Origin: Bacteroidales bacterium UBA1374
GTDB taxonomy: Bacteria > Bacteroidota > Bacteroidia > Bacteroidales > UBA932
Assembly: GCA_002305545.1 (NCBI GenBank)
Contig: DBRG01000021.1
Coordinates: 33,475 to 97,474 of the forward strand
Length of the DNA: 64,000 nt
Direction: 5' to 3'
Numbering within the stretch: position 1 is the first letter of the stretch; every line of letters starts with the position of its first letter. The notes under the pieces are model-generated. The model did not search any database, was not told where the DNA came from, and worked only from the letters and a program-made list of their open reading frames with translations. Positions 25,600-35,051 of this stretch are shown here, piece after piece. The translations under genes were made by a program, and so were the position numbers.

Positions 25600-28500
25600 T
25601 CAACTGACAAAGAATCCCATTCCGTCGAGCATTTCTATCAGTTTCAGAGAGTACCCTTCATCGGCAAGCGGCCAGCGTACATTGTTGCGGTAAAGTAATA
25701 ACGTAGTGTAGCTGTTGTCATCGGGAACGGGTACTCTTTCTGTGTCCGTACCGTAATGGAGCAACCCACCCAGGTATTCGCTCCTGGATGGATCCTTCAT
25801 CATTTCGTTAAAGTGATGGTTGAATCGTTCATCCGAAACAAGTTCAATATCAAAGCCATACTCTCTCATGGCATACACCAGGTTAGCCATGTTCAGCCGG
25901 TAATTGTTATAGGCATGCAGCACCACAACCTCTGAAGGCGTTTTGGAAAGCACATGTACGGCACGGGCCACGCAGTCTATGGGCGAAACTTCTGCCGGGG
26001 CAATCAGCCCGCTTAACGGGAACATCCCCAGTACCTGGTAACTGCGCAGGGAATTGATGAAGGCATTACTACGGAAATTAATCTGGAATTCCCCGTCCGA
26101 ATGGCGTCCCATCAGGTTCCCCACCCTCATGATTTTGCCGTTTATAACTCCCGAGGCCACGGCTTCCAGAACAACCCTTTCCGATATAAATTTACTCAGC
26201 ACATACTGGTTTTCAATTTCCTGTCCAATGTACAAAGCCCCCTCGTCAAGGATCTTACCTTCTTCCGTGCCCCTGGAAAGCATTCCGCTAACACTCACCG
26301 TGGAGATATGGATGAGCCGTGCGTTGTCGCTGCGGCAAAATTCCACCAGGTTGGACACACCCTCCACATTGATCTTTTCCAGTTCATCCCCTGCAGCGTA
26401 GTGCTTCACTACGGCGGCGCAGTTGTAAACGGTGCTTATGCCCAGTCCTTTGAGGGATTCCAGCGTGCCGGTGTTGGTAATATCCCCGTCCACCGGAATG
26501 ATGCGTTTTCCAAAAAGCTCATCAAAGGTATCCGAAAAGTAATACATCAATTGTGATTTCAGGCGCCTTTCGGGCGTCAGAACGCCCTTGGAGCGAACCA
26601 TGCAGTATATGACATTATCCTCATGTTCTATCAGTTCTTTAAGCAGATGCATCCCCAGGTAACCGGTAGCCCCGGTCAGGAGCACGTCGCCCACTTCCAC
26701 CGGCTTGTAGCCGTCCCAGAGCTGCGGACGAGCCTTGTCCAGCAGATGGTTGATGGCCGAGTAATCATAATCGTCAATCCCCTTTTTCCCTGCGTGTTTC
26801 TTCTCTTTGGCTTTGGACATGGCCGATTCGGTTAAGAACGCCGCAATGGCCTGAGGGGTCTTGTGTTCAAATAAATCCCCGTACTTGATGTCGTGGCCCA
26901 GGTTTATGATGCGGATGATCGCCTTGATGGCCGACATGGAAGTACCCCCGATGTGGAAAAAATCGTCCAGTATCCCTACTTTTTCCAATTGTAGTATATC
27001 GGCGTAGATCTTACACAGTTCTTCTTCCAGTTTGTTGCCCGGGGCCACATAGGGATGTTGCCGCAACATTTCAGGCAGGGGCAGCAATTTTCGGTTCACC
27101 TTGCCGTTGGGTGTCAGAGGGAAAGATTTCATTTCCACAAACGCCGAGGGTACCATGTATTCGGTCAGGGAGGACCGCAGGTAAGCTTCCAGCGCCGCCG
27201 GATCCACTTTACCAAAGGGTTCCACAACATAATAACCCACCAGCTGCTGTGCCCCGCTGAATTCTTTGACATCGGCGACTGCAGAGGCAATGCCTTTGTA
27301 CCCGGACATCATGGTTTCTATCTCGCCCAGTTCAATGCGGAATCCCCTCAATTTGATCTGGTTATCGATGCGTCCCATGTACTCCAATTCACCTTTTGCA
27401 TTCCATCTAACCAGGTCACCGGTACGGTACAGGATCCCGTTATCCCGGGATGTTGCATAGGGATTGGGAATAAAACGTTCCCGGGTTAGATCTTCCCTTT
27501 TCCAGTATCCAAGGGCTGTCTGACGGCCTGCAAGGCACAATTCTCCGGGAATGCCGGGAGGCAGCAGTTGCTGCCGGGAATCCAGCACATAAGACCAGGT
27601 ATTGGGGACAGGCCTTCCAATTGGAATGTTTTCCGTATCCCTGGCCTGATCTACCTTGTGGTAACTTGAGCAGACAGTAAATTCAGTGGGCCCGTATCCG
27701 TTGATTATTTGCACGTTACGTTTTTTCACCGGAACCATTTTTTCGCCTCCCATAATCATGTATCTCAGAGGCAGCTCAAACTGGTTGGCCATCTCCAGGC
27801 CAAACTGGGTGCTGAAAGATCCCCCGGCAATGTTATGGGCCACCATATAATCATAGAGTTCCTTCATATTCTGTCGAATATCTTCGGACAGGATGTGTAC
27901 CGAGGCACCCCCTGCCAGTGGCACAAACAGATCGTCTACAGAAGCATCAAAGCTGAAACTGGGATGACAAACATTGGCATCCTGCGGGGTAATCTCCAAA
28001 TCGTGCACCTGCCAGTGAACCTTGGCAGCCAGCGAAAGGTGACGGATCATCACACCCTTGGGTTTCCCAGTTGAACCGGAAGTATAGATCATGTACGCAA
28101 TATCTTCCGGTACAGGTGGTTGCACGTTCAACGCACGTTCCTTATCGAAATCAAATTCGTCGATAAAGAGGACCCGGACTGCGTGAAAATCCCCTTCCAT
28201 TTTCTTGGATTCGTAAATTCTTCTTTCTGTGATCAGCACTTTGGATTCGCTGTTTTCAAGCATGTACAGCAGCCGGTCATTGGGGTATTCACTGTCCATG
28301 GGCACGTAAGCCCCTCCTGCTTTCTGTATGGCTACAATGCTAACCACGAATTCTTTACGCCGGGACATCATTACGGCGACGAAGGTTCCCGGGGCTACTC
28401 CCAGGGTTGCCAGTTCTGCAGCCAGCCGGTCTGAATAAGTGTTCAGCAGACGGTATGTAAGTGAACTGTTTTTATCTGCAACGGCTTTATTATCAGGATA

Positions 28501-31500
28501 TTTATGGGCATTTTCCCTGAACAGGTCAATGAACGTTTTTGAAGTATTGTATGGAAGCTGTGTCCCTTCAGAAAAATCCATCACCTGTTGTCTTACAGCC
28601 GGCCCCATAAGCGTGAGTTCTGAGTTCAGGGTATCGGGCTTCAGGGCAGCATGAGAGGCAATGTTTTTATATATTTCCAGAAAACGCACCACATCTTCGC
28701 GGGCGTATTTGGTGTTATCGTATTGAATGGAAATCACGTAAGTGTTATCCTGTGGTTCCACGACCACGCCAAAGGGGAATCTTGGAGCTTCCAGATCAAG
28801 GAATATAATTTGCAGAGGTTTGTTGTCAACATTCATTTCAATGCCCAATCCCCCTTCGTATACGTAATTGATTTGGGGTACGATCCCGTATTTATCCACC
28901 ATCCTGGTGAAGGGAAAGATCTCGTGCTCCATGGTACTGAACATCTGTTCCTGGATATCTTTGGAAAATTCGATGAAAGGCCGGGGCTTCATGTCCGTTT
29001 TCACGGGTAGTGTTTTGACGAACATGCCCACGGTACGGGCGAGTTGAGAATCTGCCCTGCCGCCTGAAGAAACGGTCAGCACTACCTGTTCCTCGCGTGT
29101 ATAACGCTGTACGGCCTGGGTAAGGGCCGAAAGAAAAAAAGTATTGGCCGTCAGACCGTAATTACGGCAGAAAGTATCTATAGCTTCTCCTGGAACGGTT
29201 TGGCTGTAATTACCGTTTTCCTTTCCTTCCGGCACCTTTGGTGAAGGAGGGATCACAGACATGCTGCATTCACCTCCGGTCAGGGTGTCAAAATAATCCT
29301 GTGCCTTTTGGTAAGCCGGTGATTTCAGGGTTTCCTGCTCATAAAGGGATACGTCAAAGGCCGAAACCGTCTCGGGGCTCAAATCTTTTCCTTCCAGCGC
29401 ATGCTTCAGATCTTGCAGAAAAATACCCATGGAGACACCGTCAAAAGCTATATGGTGTATATCCATCAGCAGGTAGACGGCAGATTGAGTGGTGTATATT
29501 TCAAAGCGGTACATATCATCGTGGAACAGGTCAAAAGGTTGCACAAATTCCGTCATGACGGACTTCATCTTGTCTTCGTCTTCATTCTTGACCAGTATTT
29601 CCACAGCCTGCCCGTCACGCCGCTGTTGCATTACCTCTTCCCCGACAAGTACCAGGCGGGTTTTCAGATACGGATGCATTTCCATGACAGCAAGCAGGGC
29701 TTCCCTGAGCCGGGAAGGGTCCGGGGTGTCTGGATCTGCTGAACGGATGGCTATGGGAATATTGTATTGCAGGGCATCCCGGGCTTTTTCCCAGTCGTAG
29801 TATATGCCTTTCTGTGTCTCGGTCAACGGGTAATATTCCTGTGCAGGATATTGTCTCACGCCATTGGCTGCCTGTTCCTGTTGTTCCCCTGTCAGAAGTC
29901 TGGCCAGCAAGCGGATAGTCTTGAGTTTGAGGATGTCCCTGGTAGGCAGGTTCATGTTCAGTTCCTTATTGACCATGACAGAAAAGCGGATGGCCAGCAG
30001 TGAAGTCATACCTATGGATAACAGGTTCGAGGTAACTCCAAAGGCATCTGTCTGCAATATATCCGAGACAATGGCAAAGAGGTCTTTTTCCACGATCGTC
30101 TGCGGTGGTACGATCTCCTTTATGGTCAGTTGCGGTATGGGTAGTTTTTTGCGGTCCACCTTCCCGTTGGGGGTCATGGGAAAGGCTTTCAGCTTTAGTA
30201 AGGCCGAGGGAACCATGTATTCAGTAAGGCTGGCACGCAGGTGTTCGCCCAGGGCTTCCTCGTCTATGGTGACATCCCCTTCTGTCTGGTAATAGGCGCA
30301 CAGTTGCTGCGCCCCTCCGAATTCCCTGACCTCGGCAACGGCCGATACGATTCCGGGAAATTTGGAAAGTACGGTTTCAATTTCGCCCAGTTCAATCCGG
30401 TATCCCCGCAATTTAACCTGGGTGTCAATGCGGCCCAGGTATTCTATGAGCCCGTCACTGCGCCAGCGAACCAGGTCACCGGTACGGTAGAGTTTCTCGT
30501 TGCTTGGCCCTGTGCTGTAAGGATTGGGCAGGAACCTTTCTGCCGTCAGCTCTTCCCGCTGCCAATAACCCATGGCAATCTGCGGTCCGGCCAGACACAA
30601 CTCACCGGCTACTCCTGCCGGGAGCAATTGCTGTATGTCATCCACTATATACGACCAGGAATTGGGGACTGGCCGTCCAATGGGAATATTTTCTGTATCT
30701 TTCTCCTGGTTAACTATGTGATAATCAGAGCATACTGTAAATTCAGTGGGCCCATACCCGTTAATAATCTTCAGGTTCCTTTTCTTTACGGGAAACATTT
30801 TCTCCCCCCCAACCAGAATGTATTTCATGGGAAGTTCAAACTGATTGATCATTTCCAGCCCGAATTGTGTGCTGATGGTGCCTCCTGTGATGTGGTTGGC
30901 AAGGATGTAATCGTAGAGCATTATCATGTCCTGGCGCATCTCGGCGGGAATGACGTGTACGCAGGCACCTGTGGTCAACGGAGGAAAGATATCGTCTACC
31001 GAGGCATCAAAGCTGAAGCTGGCATGGCAGAGGTTGTTATCCCCAAGGATGATATCCATATCGTGCGCATGGCCGATGCACCAGGCTGCCAGACCCCTGT
31101 GGCTGATCATCACCCCTTTGGGCTTCCCGGTGGAACCCGAGGTATAGATCATGTAAGCCAGGTCCCCGGGTCCTGGCAGGCTGGTGATTTTTGACGCCGG
31201 AGCCTCCAGCCGGATGTCTTCCAGGAAAAGTACGTTATGGTGATGGAAATCTCCTTCTTCCCGCTTTTTGGCGTACAATTCCCTTTCTGTGACAAGCACG
31301 GCGGAATTGCTGTCTTCCAGCATGTAAAGCAACCTGTCAATAGGATATTCGCTGTCCATGGGAACGTAAGCGGCCCTGGCTTTTTGGATGCCCAGCACAG
31401 CCACCACAAATTCTTTACGCCTTGAAAGCACAACAGATACAAAGTCATTTGGTTTTACGCCCATGGCCATCAGTTTATGAGCCATCGCATCTGACTGGCA

Positions 31501-32916
31501 TTCCAGTTGCGCGTATGTCAATGATCCATCGATGTCTTTTACAGCGGGATATTCCGGATACCTGGCAACCATATCCCGGAACAGGTCGATAAACGTTTTA
31601 GTTCTATCGTAATCCAATGTTGTGCCCCGGGAAAATTCAAGCACTTTTTCCTTTTCAATTGCATTGGTGATGGTTATCTGCGAACAAGTGGTTTTTAAAG
31701 GATCAGCAGCCATGATCTCCAGCAGGGCATTTTTCATGGAAGAGGCAAAGACTTCCATGTAAACCCTGTCGTAAAGCGAGTTGTTGTATTCGCAGCGGAT
31801 CTCAAAATTTTCGGGGTACTGGAAAATATTGATATTCAGTTTGTCGTGTGTGGATTTTTCGTAAAGGTATTCCATACGGACATTGCCCTGCGGCATTTCA
31901 AAACAGTCAAGGATCCCTTTCTGGAATATGTAGGTCAAATCCATGGCAACCCCGTAATTGGTCACCATCCGGGAAAATGGATATGTCTGGTGTAACCAGA
32001 GTTCTTTCATATCTGACCGTATACCCTGCAGATAATCCCCAAGATTCTGAAGTGGGTCAGGAACCACCACAACAGGTAATGTTTTCACGAACATCCCCAC
32101 GCTGTCGTGCAGCCGTTCGTCAATCCGGCCGTTATGTACCGTACTGAAACATAACTTATCCTCCCGGGTATAACGGTTCAGACAGATTCCCAGGGCTCCG
32201 GCAAACAAGTTGTTGGGAGATATTCCAAGGCGTTTGCAATAGTCGCTTACCTGCTTGTAATCAACATATTCTGATACTTTACACAAGGTTCCTGCAGCCT
32301 CTTCGGAACGGTTCAGGATGGGCAATTTGGCCGGGATTATCCCTGAAAGTTTTCCCCCAAAATAAGCTTCGTCCCGCTTGTATTCCTCTCCCCGCATCCG
32401 CTCTGCTTCCAGGAGGGCAAAATGAGCGCAGGTAAAGGTTTCCTCTGCAAGAGGTTCCCCATTATAGGCCTTTACCAAGTCCCGGTGAAGAACAATGCTT
32501 GAACTCCCGTCATAGGCAATGTGGTGTATATCCAGAAACACAAAGATTCGGGAGGGTGTCTTATAAATTTCTATGCGGTAAAGGGGCTCTCCCGCCAGGA
32601 GATCGAAGGGGCGGATGCAGGAGAGTACGCGATCTTGCAGCCCTTCTTCTATTGTTTCGATAACCGGGATGATCACCGGATCCTGTGGAACAAAATACTG
32701 TACCACCTCCCCGTTGCCCAGGATTTTAAGCTTGAGTTTGAGGAACGGATGTGCTTCTATGACCTTTATAAAAGCACCTTTCAGACGTTCTGCATCAATT
32801 TGGTCGGGAAATTCGTATAGAAAAGGATTGTTGTATTGCGTCAATTCTTTGTCTTTCTGCCACTTGTAATAAATGCCCATCTGGGCATTTGTCAGGGGAT
32901 AGGTTGTTTGTTGCAT
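25600..32916 (-). CDS. Dimodular NRPS, C-A-PCP-C-A-PCP-reductase
   Basis: A 2438-residue synthetase. C1 carries HHIAYDG near residue 135, A1 YTSGSTGKPKG near 590, and PCP1 IGMTSL (Ser near 971). C2 has HHIAFDG near 1154, A2 YTSGSTGKPKG near 1611, and PCP2 IGGTSM near 1991. A terminal NAD(P)-dependent thioester reductase begins at TGATGYLG near 2080, with YVLSK near 2237. Residues read by alignment to GrsA at the Stachelhaus positions give DADTLGGVC for A1 and DADSIGGVC for A2; the second is close to the lysine code I recall for bacitracin synthetase (DAESIGSVC). Reductive release would give a dipeptide aldehyde, which could cyclise. The leading C domain suggests N-acylation. It overlaps the PPTase gene by 25 bases. 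Confidence 0.93.
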   Translation of the reverse strand: MQQTTYPLTNAQMGIYYKWQKDKELTQYNNPFLYEFPDQIDAERLKGAFIKVIEAHPFLKLKLKILGNGEVVQYFVPQDPVIIPVIETIEEGLQDRVLSCIRPFDLLAGEPLYRIEIYKTPSRIFVFLDIHHIAYDGSSSIVLHRDLVKAYNGEPLAEETFTCAHFALLEAERMRGEEYKRDEAYFGGKLSGIIPAKLPILNRSEEAAGTLCKVSEYVDYKQVSDYCKRLGISPNNLFAGALGICLNRYTREDKLCFSTVHNGRIDERLHDSVGMFVKTLPVVVVPDPLQNLGDYLQGIRSDMKELWLHQTYPFSRMVTNYGVAMDLTYIFQKGILDCFEMPQGNVRMEYLYEKSTHDKLNINIFQYPENFEIRCEYNNSLYDRVYMEVFASSMKNALLEIMAADPLKTTCSQITITNAIEKEKVLEFSRGTTLDYDRTKTFIDLFRDMVARYPEYPAVKDIDGSLTYAQLECQSDAMAHKLMAMGVKPNDFVSVVLSRRKEFVVAVLGIQKARAAYVPMDSEYPIDRLLYMLEDSNSAVLVTERELYAKKREEGDFHHHNVLFLEDIRLEAPASKITSLPGPGDLAYMIYTSGSTGKPKGVMISHRGLAAWCIGHAHDMDIILGDNNLCHASFSFDASVDDIFPPLTTGACVHVIPAEMRQDMIMLYDYILANHITGGTISTQFGLEMINQFELPMKYILVGGEKMFPVKKRNLKIINGYGPTEFTVCSDYHIVNQEKDTENIPIGRPVPNSWSYIVDDIQQLLPAGVAGELCLAGPQIAMGYWQREELTAERFLPNPYSTGPSNEKLYRTGDLVRWRSDGLIEYLGRIDTQVKLRGYRIELGEIETVLSKFPGIVSAVAEVREFGGAQQLCAYYQTEGDVTIDEEALGEHLRASLTEYMVPSALLKLKAFPMTPNGKVDRKKLPIPQLTIKEIVPPQTIVEKDLFAIVSDILQTDAFGVTSNLLSIGMTSLLAIRFSVMVNKELNMNLPTRDILKLKTIRLLARLLTGEQQEQAANGVRQYPAQEYYPLTETQKGIYYDWEKARDALQYNIPIAIRSADPDTPDPSRLREALLAVMEMHPYLKTRLVLVGEEVMQQRRDGQAVEILVKNEDEDKMKSVMTEFVQPFDLFHDDMYRFEIYTTQSAVYLLMDIHHIAFDGVSMGIFLQDLKHALEGKDLSPETVSAFDVSLYEQETLKSPAYQKAQDYFDTLTGGECSMSVIPPSPKVPEGKENGNYSQTVPGEAIDTFCRNYGLTANTFFLSALTQAVQRYTREEQVVLTVSSGGRADSQLARTVGMFVKTLPVKTDMKPRPFIEFSKDIQEQMFSTMEHEIFPFTRMVDKYGIVPQINYVYEGGLGIEMNVDNKPLQIIFLDLEAPRFPFGVVVEPQDNTYVISIQYDNTKYAREDVVRFLEIYKNIASHAALKPDTLNSELTLMGPAVRQQVMDFSEGTQLPYNTSKTFIDLFRENAHKYPDNKAVADKNSSLTYRLLNTYSDRLAAELATLGVAPGTFVAVMMSRRKEFVVSIVAIQKAGGAYVPMDSEYPNDRLLYMLENSESKVLITERRIYESKKMEGDFHAVRVLFIDEFDFDKERALNVQPPVPEDIAYMIYTSGSTGKPKGVMIRHLSLAAKVHWQVHDLEITPQDANVCHPSFSFDASVDDLFVPLAGGASVHILSEDIRQNMKELYDYMVAHNIAGGSFSTQFGLEMANQFELPLRYMIMGGEKMVPVKKRNVQIINGYGPTEFTVCSSYHKVDQARDTENIPIGRPVPNTWSYVLDSRQQLLPPGIPGELCLAGRQTALGYWKREDLTRERFIPNPYATSRDNGILYRTGDLVRWNAKGELEYMGRIDNQIKLRGFRIELGEIETMMSGYKGIASAVADVKEFSGAQQLVGYYVVEPFGKVDPAALEAYLRSSLTEYMVPSAFVEMKSFPLTPNGKVNRKLLPLPEMLRQHPYVAPGNKLEEELCKIYADILQLEKVGILDDFFHIGGTSMSAIKAIIRIINLGHDIKYGDLFEHKTPQAIAAFLTESAMSKAKEKKHAGKKGIDDYDYSAINHLLDKARPQLWDGYKPVEVGDVLLTGATGYLGMHLLKELIEHEDNVIYCMVRSKGVLTPERRLKSQLMYYFSDTFDELFGKRIIPVDGDITNTGTLESLKGLGISTVYNCAAVVKHYAAGDELEKINVEGVSNLVEFCRSDNARLIHISTVSVSGMLSRGTEEGKILDEGALYIGQEIENQYVLSKFISERVVLEAVASGVINGKIMRVGNLMGRHSDGEFQINFRSNAFINSLRSYQVLGMFPLSGLIAPAEVSPIDCVARAVHVLSKTPSEVVVLHAYNNYRLNMANLVYAMREYGFDIELVSDERFNHHFNEMMKDPSRSEYLGGLLHYGTDTERVPVPDDNSYTTLLLYRNNVRWPLADEGYSLKLIEMLDGMGFFVS

Positions 32917-33479
32917 TGTCTTATTCCGATTATATAAAGATCATTTTCTGTTTTGGCGTGTATTACCCGGCTGTACCCGCTTTCCATGGACGCCGGATGA
33001 CGATCTATTCCGGTTCCCGGACATTTGACCCCGCTCTCCTTCCGGGTCCACATTTCTGTCAGGCGTAGAGACTCTTTGCCCGGAACAGCGTTAATCCATT
33101 GGTATTCATTTGCATTACAAATATAACGGGCCAGATCATCATCATAGGGTATGGCTTTTTCAATATCAATGCCTACCGGTGTGTTTGAGAGCGCACACAC
33201 GACAGTCCCTTCGCAATGGCTTATGTTGAAATGGATGCCCGGATAGTTGGACAGACTGGGTTTGTTACAGGGACCGTAGGTAAAAAGGGGCAACCCTGTA
33301 AACAGCTTTTCCTTTTTGAGTGCGTAAACCAGCAGGACATAGGCTGCAGCACAAAGCTTCCGGTCTTGTGTCCTGCTGTAACACATCATCTGCCTTGTCC
33401 TTTCAGCGGGCATAAAAGTAGCGCAGGTATCGGGAAAAGACTCCGGCAGGTTATCGACATGGGCCAGCAGGTAGATCAT
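32892..33479 (-). CDS. 4'-phosphopantetheinyl transferase (Sfp type)
   Basis: A 195-residue Sfp-like protein. HFNISHCEGTVVCALS and VGIDIEK are the CoA- and Mg-binding motifs, and WTRKESGVKCPGTGI is the WxxKEAxxKxxG signature. It converts the apo carrier domains of the NRPS to the active form by adding the phosphopantetheine arm. Its 3' end overlaps the NRPS start by 25 bases, a sign of translational coupling. A -7 box (TACATTTG) sits just before the ATG, so the transcript is nearly leaderless. Confidence 0.93.
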   Translation of the reverse strand: MIYLLAHVDNLPESFPDTCATFMPAERTRQMMCYSRTQDRKLCAAAYVLLVYALKKEKLFTGLPLFTYGPCNKPSLSNYPGIHFNISHCEGTVVCALSNTPVGIDIEKAIPYDDDLARYICNANEYQWINAVPGKESLRLTEMWTRKESGVKCPGTGIDRHPASMESGYSRVIHAKTENDLYIIGIRQCNKQPIP

Positions 33480-33483
33480 ACTA

Positions 33484-33491
33484 CAAATGTA
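33484..33491 (-). promoter_or_regulatory. -7 box (TACATTTG) for the PPTase-NRPS operon
   Basis: The box ends 5 bases before the ATG at 33479. The predicted transcript start coincides with the start codon, implying a leaderless mRNA. It shares a base with the T-run of the upstream terminator. No -33 element was found. Confidence 0.5.
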
Positions 33492-33521
33492 AAAAAAATC
33501 CCGCCGTGAATTACGGCGGGA
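33491..33521 (-). terminator. Intrinsic terminator after the cold-shock gene
   Basis: On the minus strand, TCCCGCCGT and ACGGCGGGA form a perfect 9-bp stem around a 5-base loop, followed by eight T (33498-33491). It ends the cold-shock transcript, whose stop is at 33544, and isolates it from the PPTase-NRPS operon. Confidence 0.9.
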
Positions 33522-33543
33522 TGCATCATAGTATGTTGCAGGA

Positions 33544-33735
33544 TTAGCTGCGTCTTACATTGACTGCGTTCAATCCCTTTCTGCCTTCTTGCAAGTCGAA
33601 AGTCACTTCATCATTATCCCTGATCCTGTCAATAAGACCTGATGAATGTACAAAATACTCTTTGGACGTCTTTGTGTCCTTGATAAAACCAAAACCTTTG
33701 ATTTCATCGTAAAATTTAACGGTTCCGTTATTCAT
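33544..33735 (-). CDS. Cold-shock domain protein (CspA family)
   Basis: A 63-residue cold-shock domain with RNP1 KGFGFI and RNP2 EYFVH, binding single-stranded RNA and DNA. The ATG at 33735 (MNNGTVKFYDE) is chosen because the longer open frame begins with a leader that does not match the family and lies upstream of the predicted transcript start. The gene has its own promoter and terminator, so it is monocistronic. Family members act as RNA chaperones; temperature control is not shown by the sequence. Confidence 0.93.
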   Translation of the reverse strand: MNNGTVKFYDEIKGFGFIKDTKTSKEYFVHSSGLIDRIRDNDEVTFDLQEGRKGLNAVNVRRS

Positions 33736-33761
33736 TGAAAAAAAATAAAAAATGTGAACTG

Positions 33762-33769
33762 CAAAGTTA
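33762..33769 (-). promoter_or_regulatory. Putative -7 box (TAACTTTG) for the cold-shock gene
   Basis: The minus-strand box gives a predicted transcript start near 33755 and a leader of about 20 bases. No clear -33 match is present. Confidence 0.5.
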
Positions 33770-33812
33770 TGATAATAAATTTGATAATTGGTAAAAAACA
33801 GCAAATAAATTA

Positions 33813-35051
33813 TTAAAAAGTAAAGCGTAACCCGGCATTGAGGTTAAAATTCAGGGGTTTGTCAGTGCGAATGGTATTCACAGGCATTTTCGTGTTTTCG
33901 GGGTAAAAAGAAATTCCGGGCTCGGCAAACAGTCCCACTCCTCTGACAATATTGTACTGGACTCCCAAAGTGGCCTGAACAGACCACATCAGAGGCAGCT
34001 CCCTCGGCGATAACAGCATTTTCTCGTCCTCAATTGCCTTGTCGTACCCAAAATAGATACATTTTTCCACAGCCCCTCCTGCCGCGACATAGGTAGTTAA
34101 ATACCTGCTTTGCAGGAAGTTCCAGCGTATCTTCAAGGGGATACCCAGGTACCAGAGAACTCGGTCGGTGAGAAAAACAGGGTCGTTCTGACTCATAAAA
34201 TGCACCATATACATGGAGGATGCCAGACGTGTTGCAAACAACCCGCTCTCCACATACCAGCGTTCAGACAGGGGAAACGAAGCAACAATTCCGAATGAAA
34301 CAGGTAAACGGTGCTTGTATTCATAGGTAACATAATTCATCGGGAGGAAGGTTGCCTGGTCTCCGTTAAGGATTGCATTATCTTGCAGGATGCCTGTACT
34401 CATAAGTCTGTTATCGTACATGAACGCATCGCCTTTGGGCAAAGAGGCCATTTTTCCTGTTTCATTGACGGAGAGCAGCCCTGTAGCAGCCAGCATCACT
34501 TTGTTGCGCTTTTTCACACGACCGGCAGGTTCATGGTAGAGGTTATCCCCAGAGGGACGTTCAACTGTTTGTTTTGAAGGCAGGTCCTTTGTCCCTGAAA
34601 CCGGGGTTTCCTTTTTTGCCTGTTTTGTTTCCGTTGCAGCTTCTTTACCAGGTTGTCCGGCAGCAAGAGCTACGGGTGTCGCCTGCTCTCCGGACACATC
34701 ACCAGCGGGAAAACCAGCGACCTTGGCCATAAGACGTTCTGAATCAGTATCATACAACCTGCGAGGTTTGTCTGCCCGGTGAGAAAGAGTGGTCCCTTCA
34801 TAACGGAGTTCAACAACACGGACCGGCCTGATGCTGTCTGTGGCTTCTTCACGACTTAAAAAAAGTAATGGAATCACAATGGCTGCAGCACAAGCTGCCG
34901 TAAGGCCAACCCGTCTCCATAGCCTGATCCTGTAAAAGCTGCGGACTCTCTGCTCCATGCGGATCCAGGATGCTCCGGTGTCAAAAGACACGGGCGCCTG
35001 GTCCATCCGGTTGCGAATGGTTTGGATCCACTTATCGTTGTTTGCTTTCAT
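33813..35051 (-). CDS. Membrane-anchored protein with C-terminal beta-barrel-like domain
   Basis: A 412-residue protein. The N-terminus (residues 1-45) is charged and cytosolic, as in anti-sigma factors. A membrane helix follows (VGLTAACAAAIVIPLLFL, about 48-65). A low-complexity linker runs to about 190, and the C-terminal half reads like an outer-membrane beta-barrel of the PorT type (alternating aromatics, GLRFTF end). It overlaps the sigma factor gene by 20 bases and is very likely its partner regulator. How one chain could span both membranes is unclear, so the barrel may instead be a periplasmic domain. Confidence 0.7.
   Translation of the reverse strand: MKANNDKWIQTIRNRMDQAPVSFDTGASWIRMEQRVRSFYRIRLWRRVGLTAACAAAIVIPLLFLSREEATDSIRPVRVVELRYEGTTLSHRADKPRRLYDTDSERLMAKVAGFPAGDVSGEQATPVALAAGQPGKEAATETKQAKKETPVSGTKDLPSKQTVERPSGDNLYHEPAGRVKKRNKVMLAATGLLSVNETGKMASLPKGDAFMYDNRLMSTGILQDNAILNGDQATFLPMNYVTYEYKHRLPVSFGIVASFPLSERWYVESGLFATRLASSMYMVHFMSQNDPVFLTDRVLWYLGIPLKIRWNFLQSRYLTTYVAAGGAVEKCIYFGYDKAIEDEKMLLSPRELPLMWSVQATLGVQYNIVRGVGLFAEPGISFYPENTKMPVNTIRTDKPLNFNLNAGLRFTF

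Noticed and set aside
25600..33479. NRPS as part of the aryl polyene cluster
   Set aside because: It is 8 kb away, on the other strand, with its own PPTase and promoter, and with unrelated genes in between. The PPTase may still serve both sets of carrier proteins.
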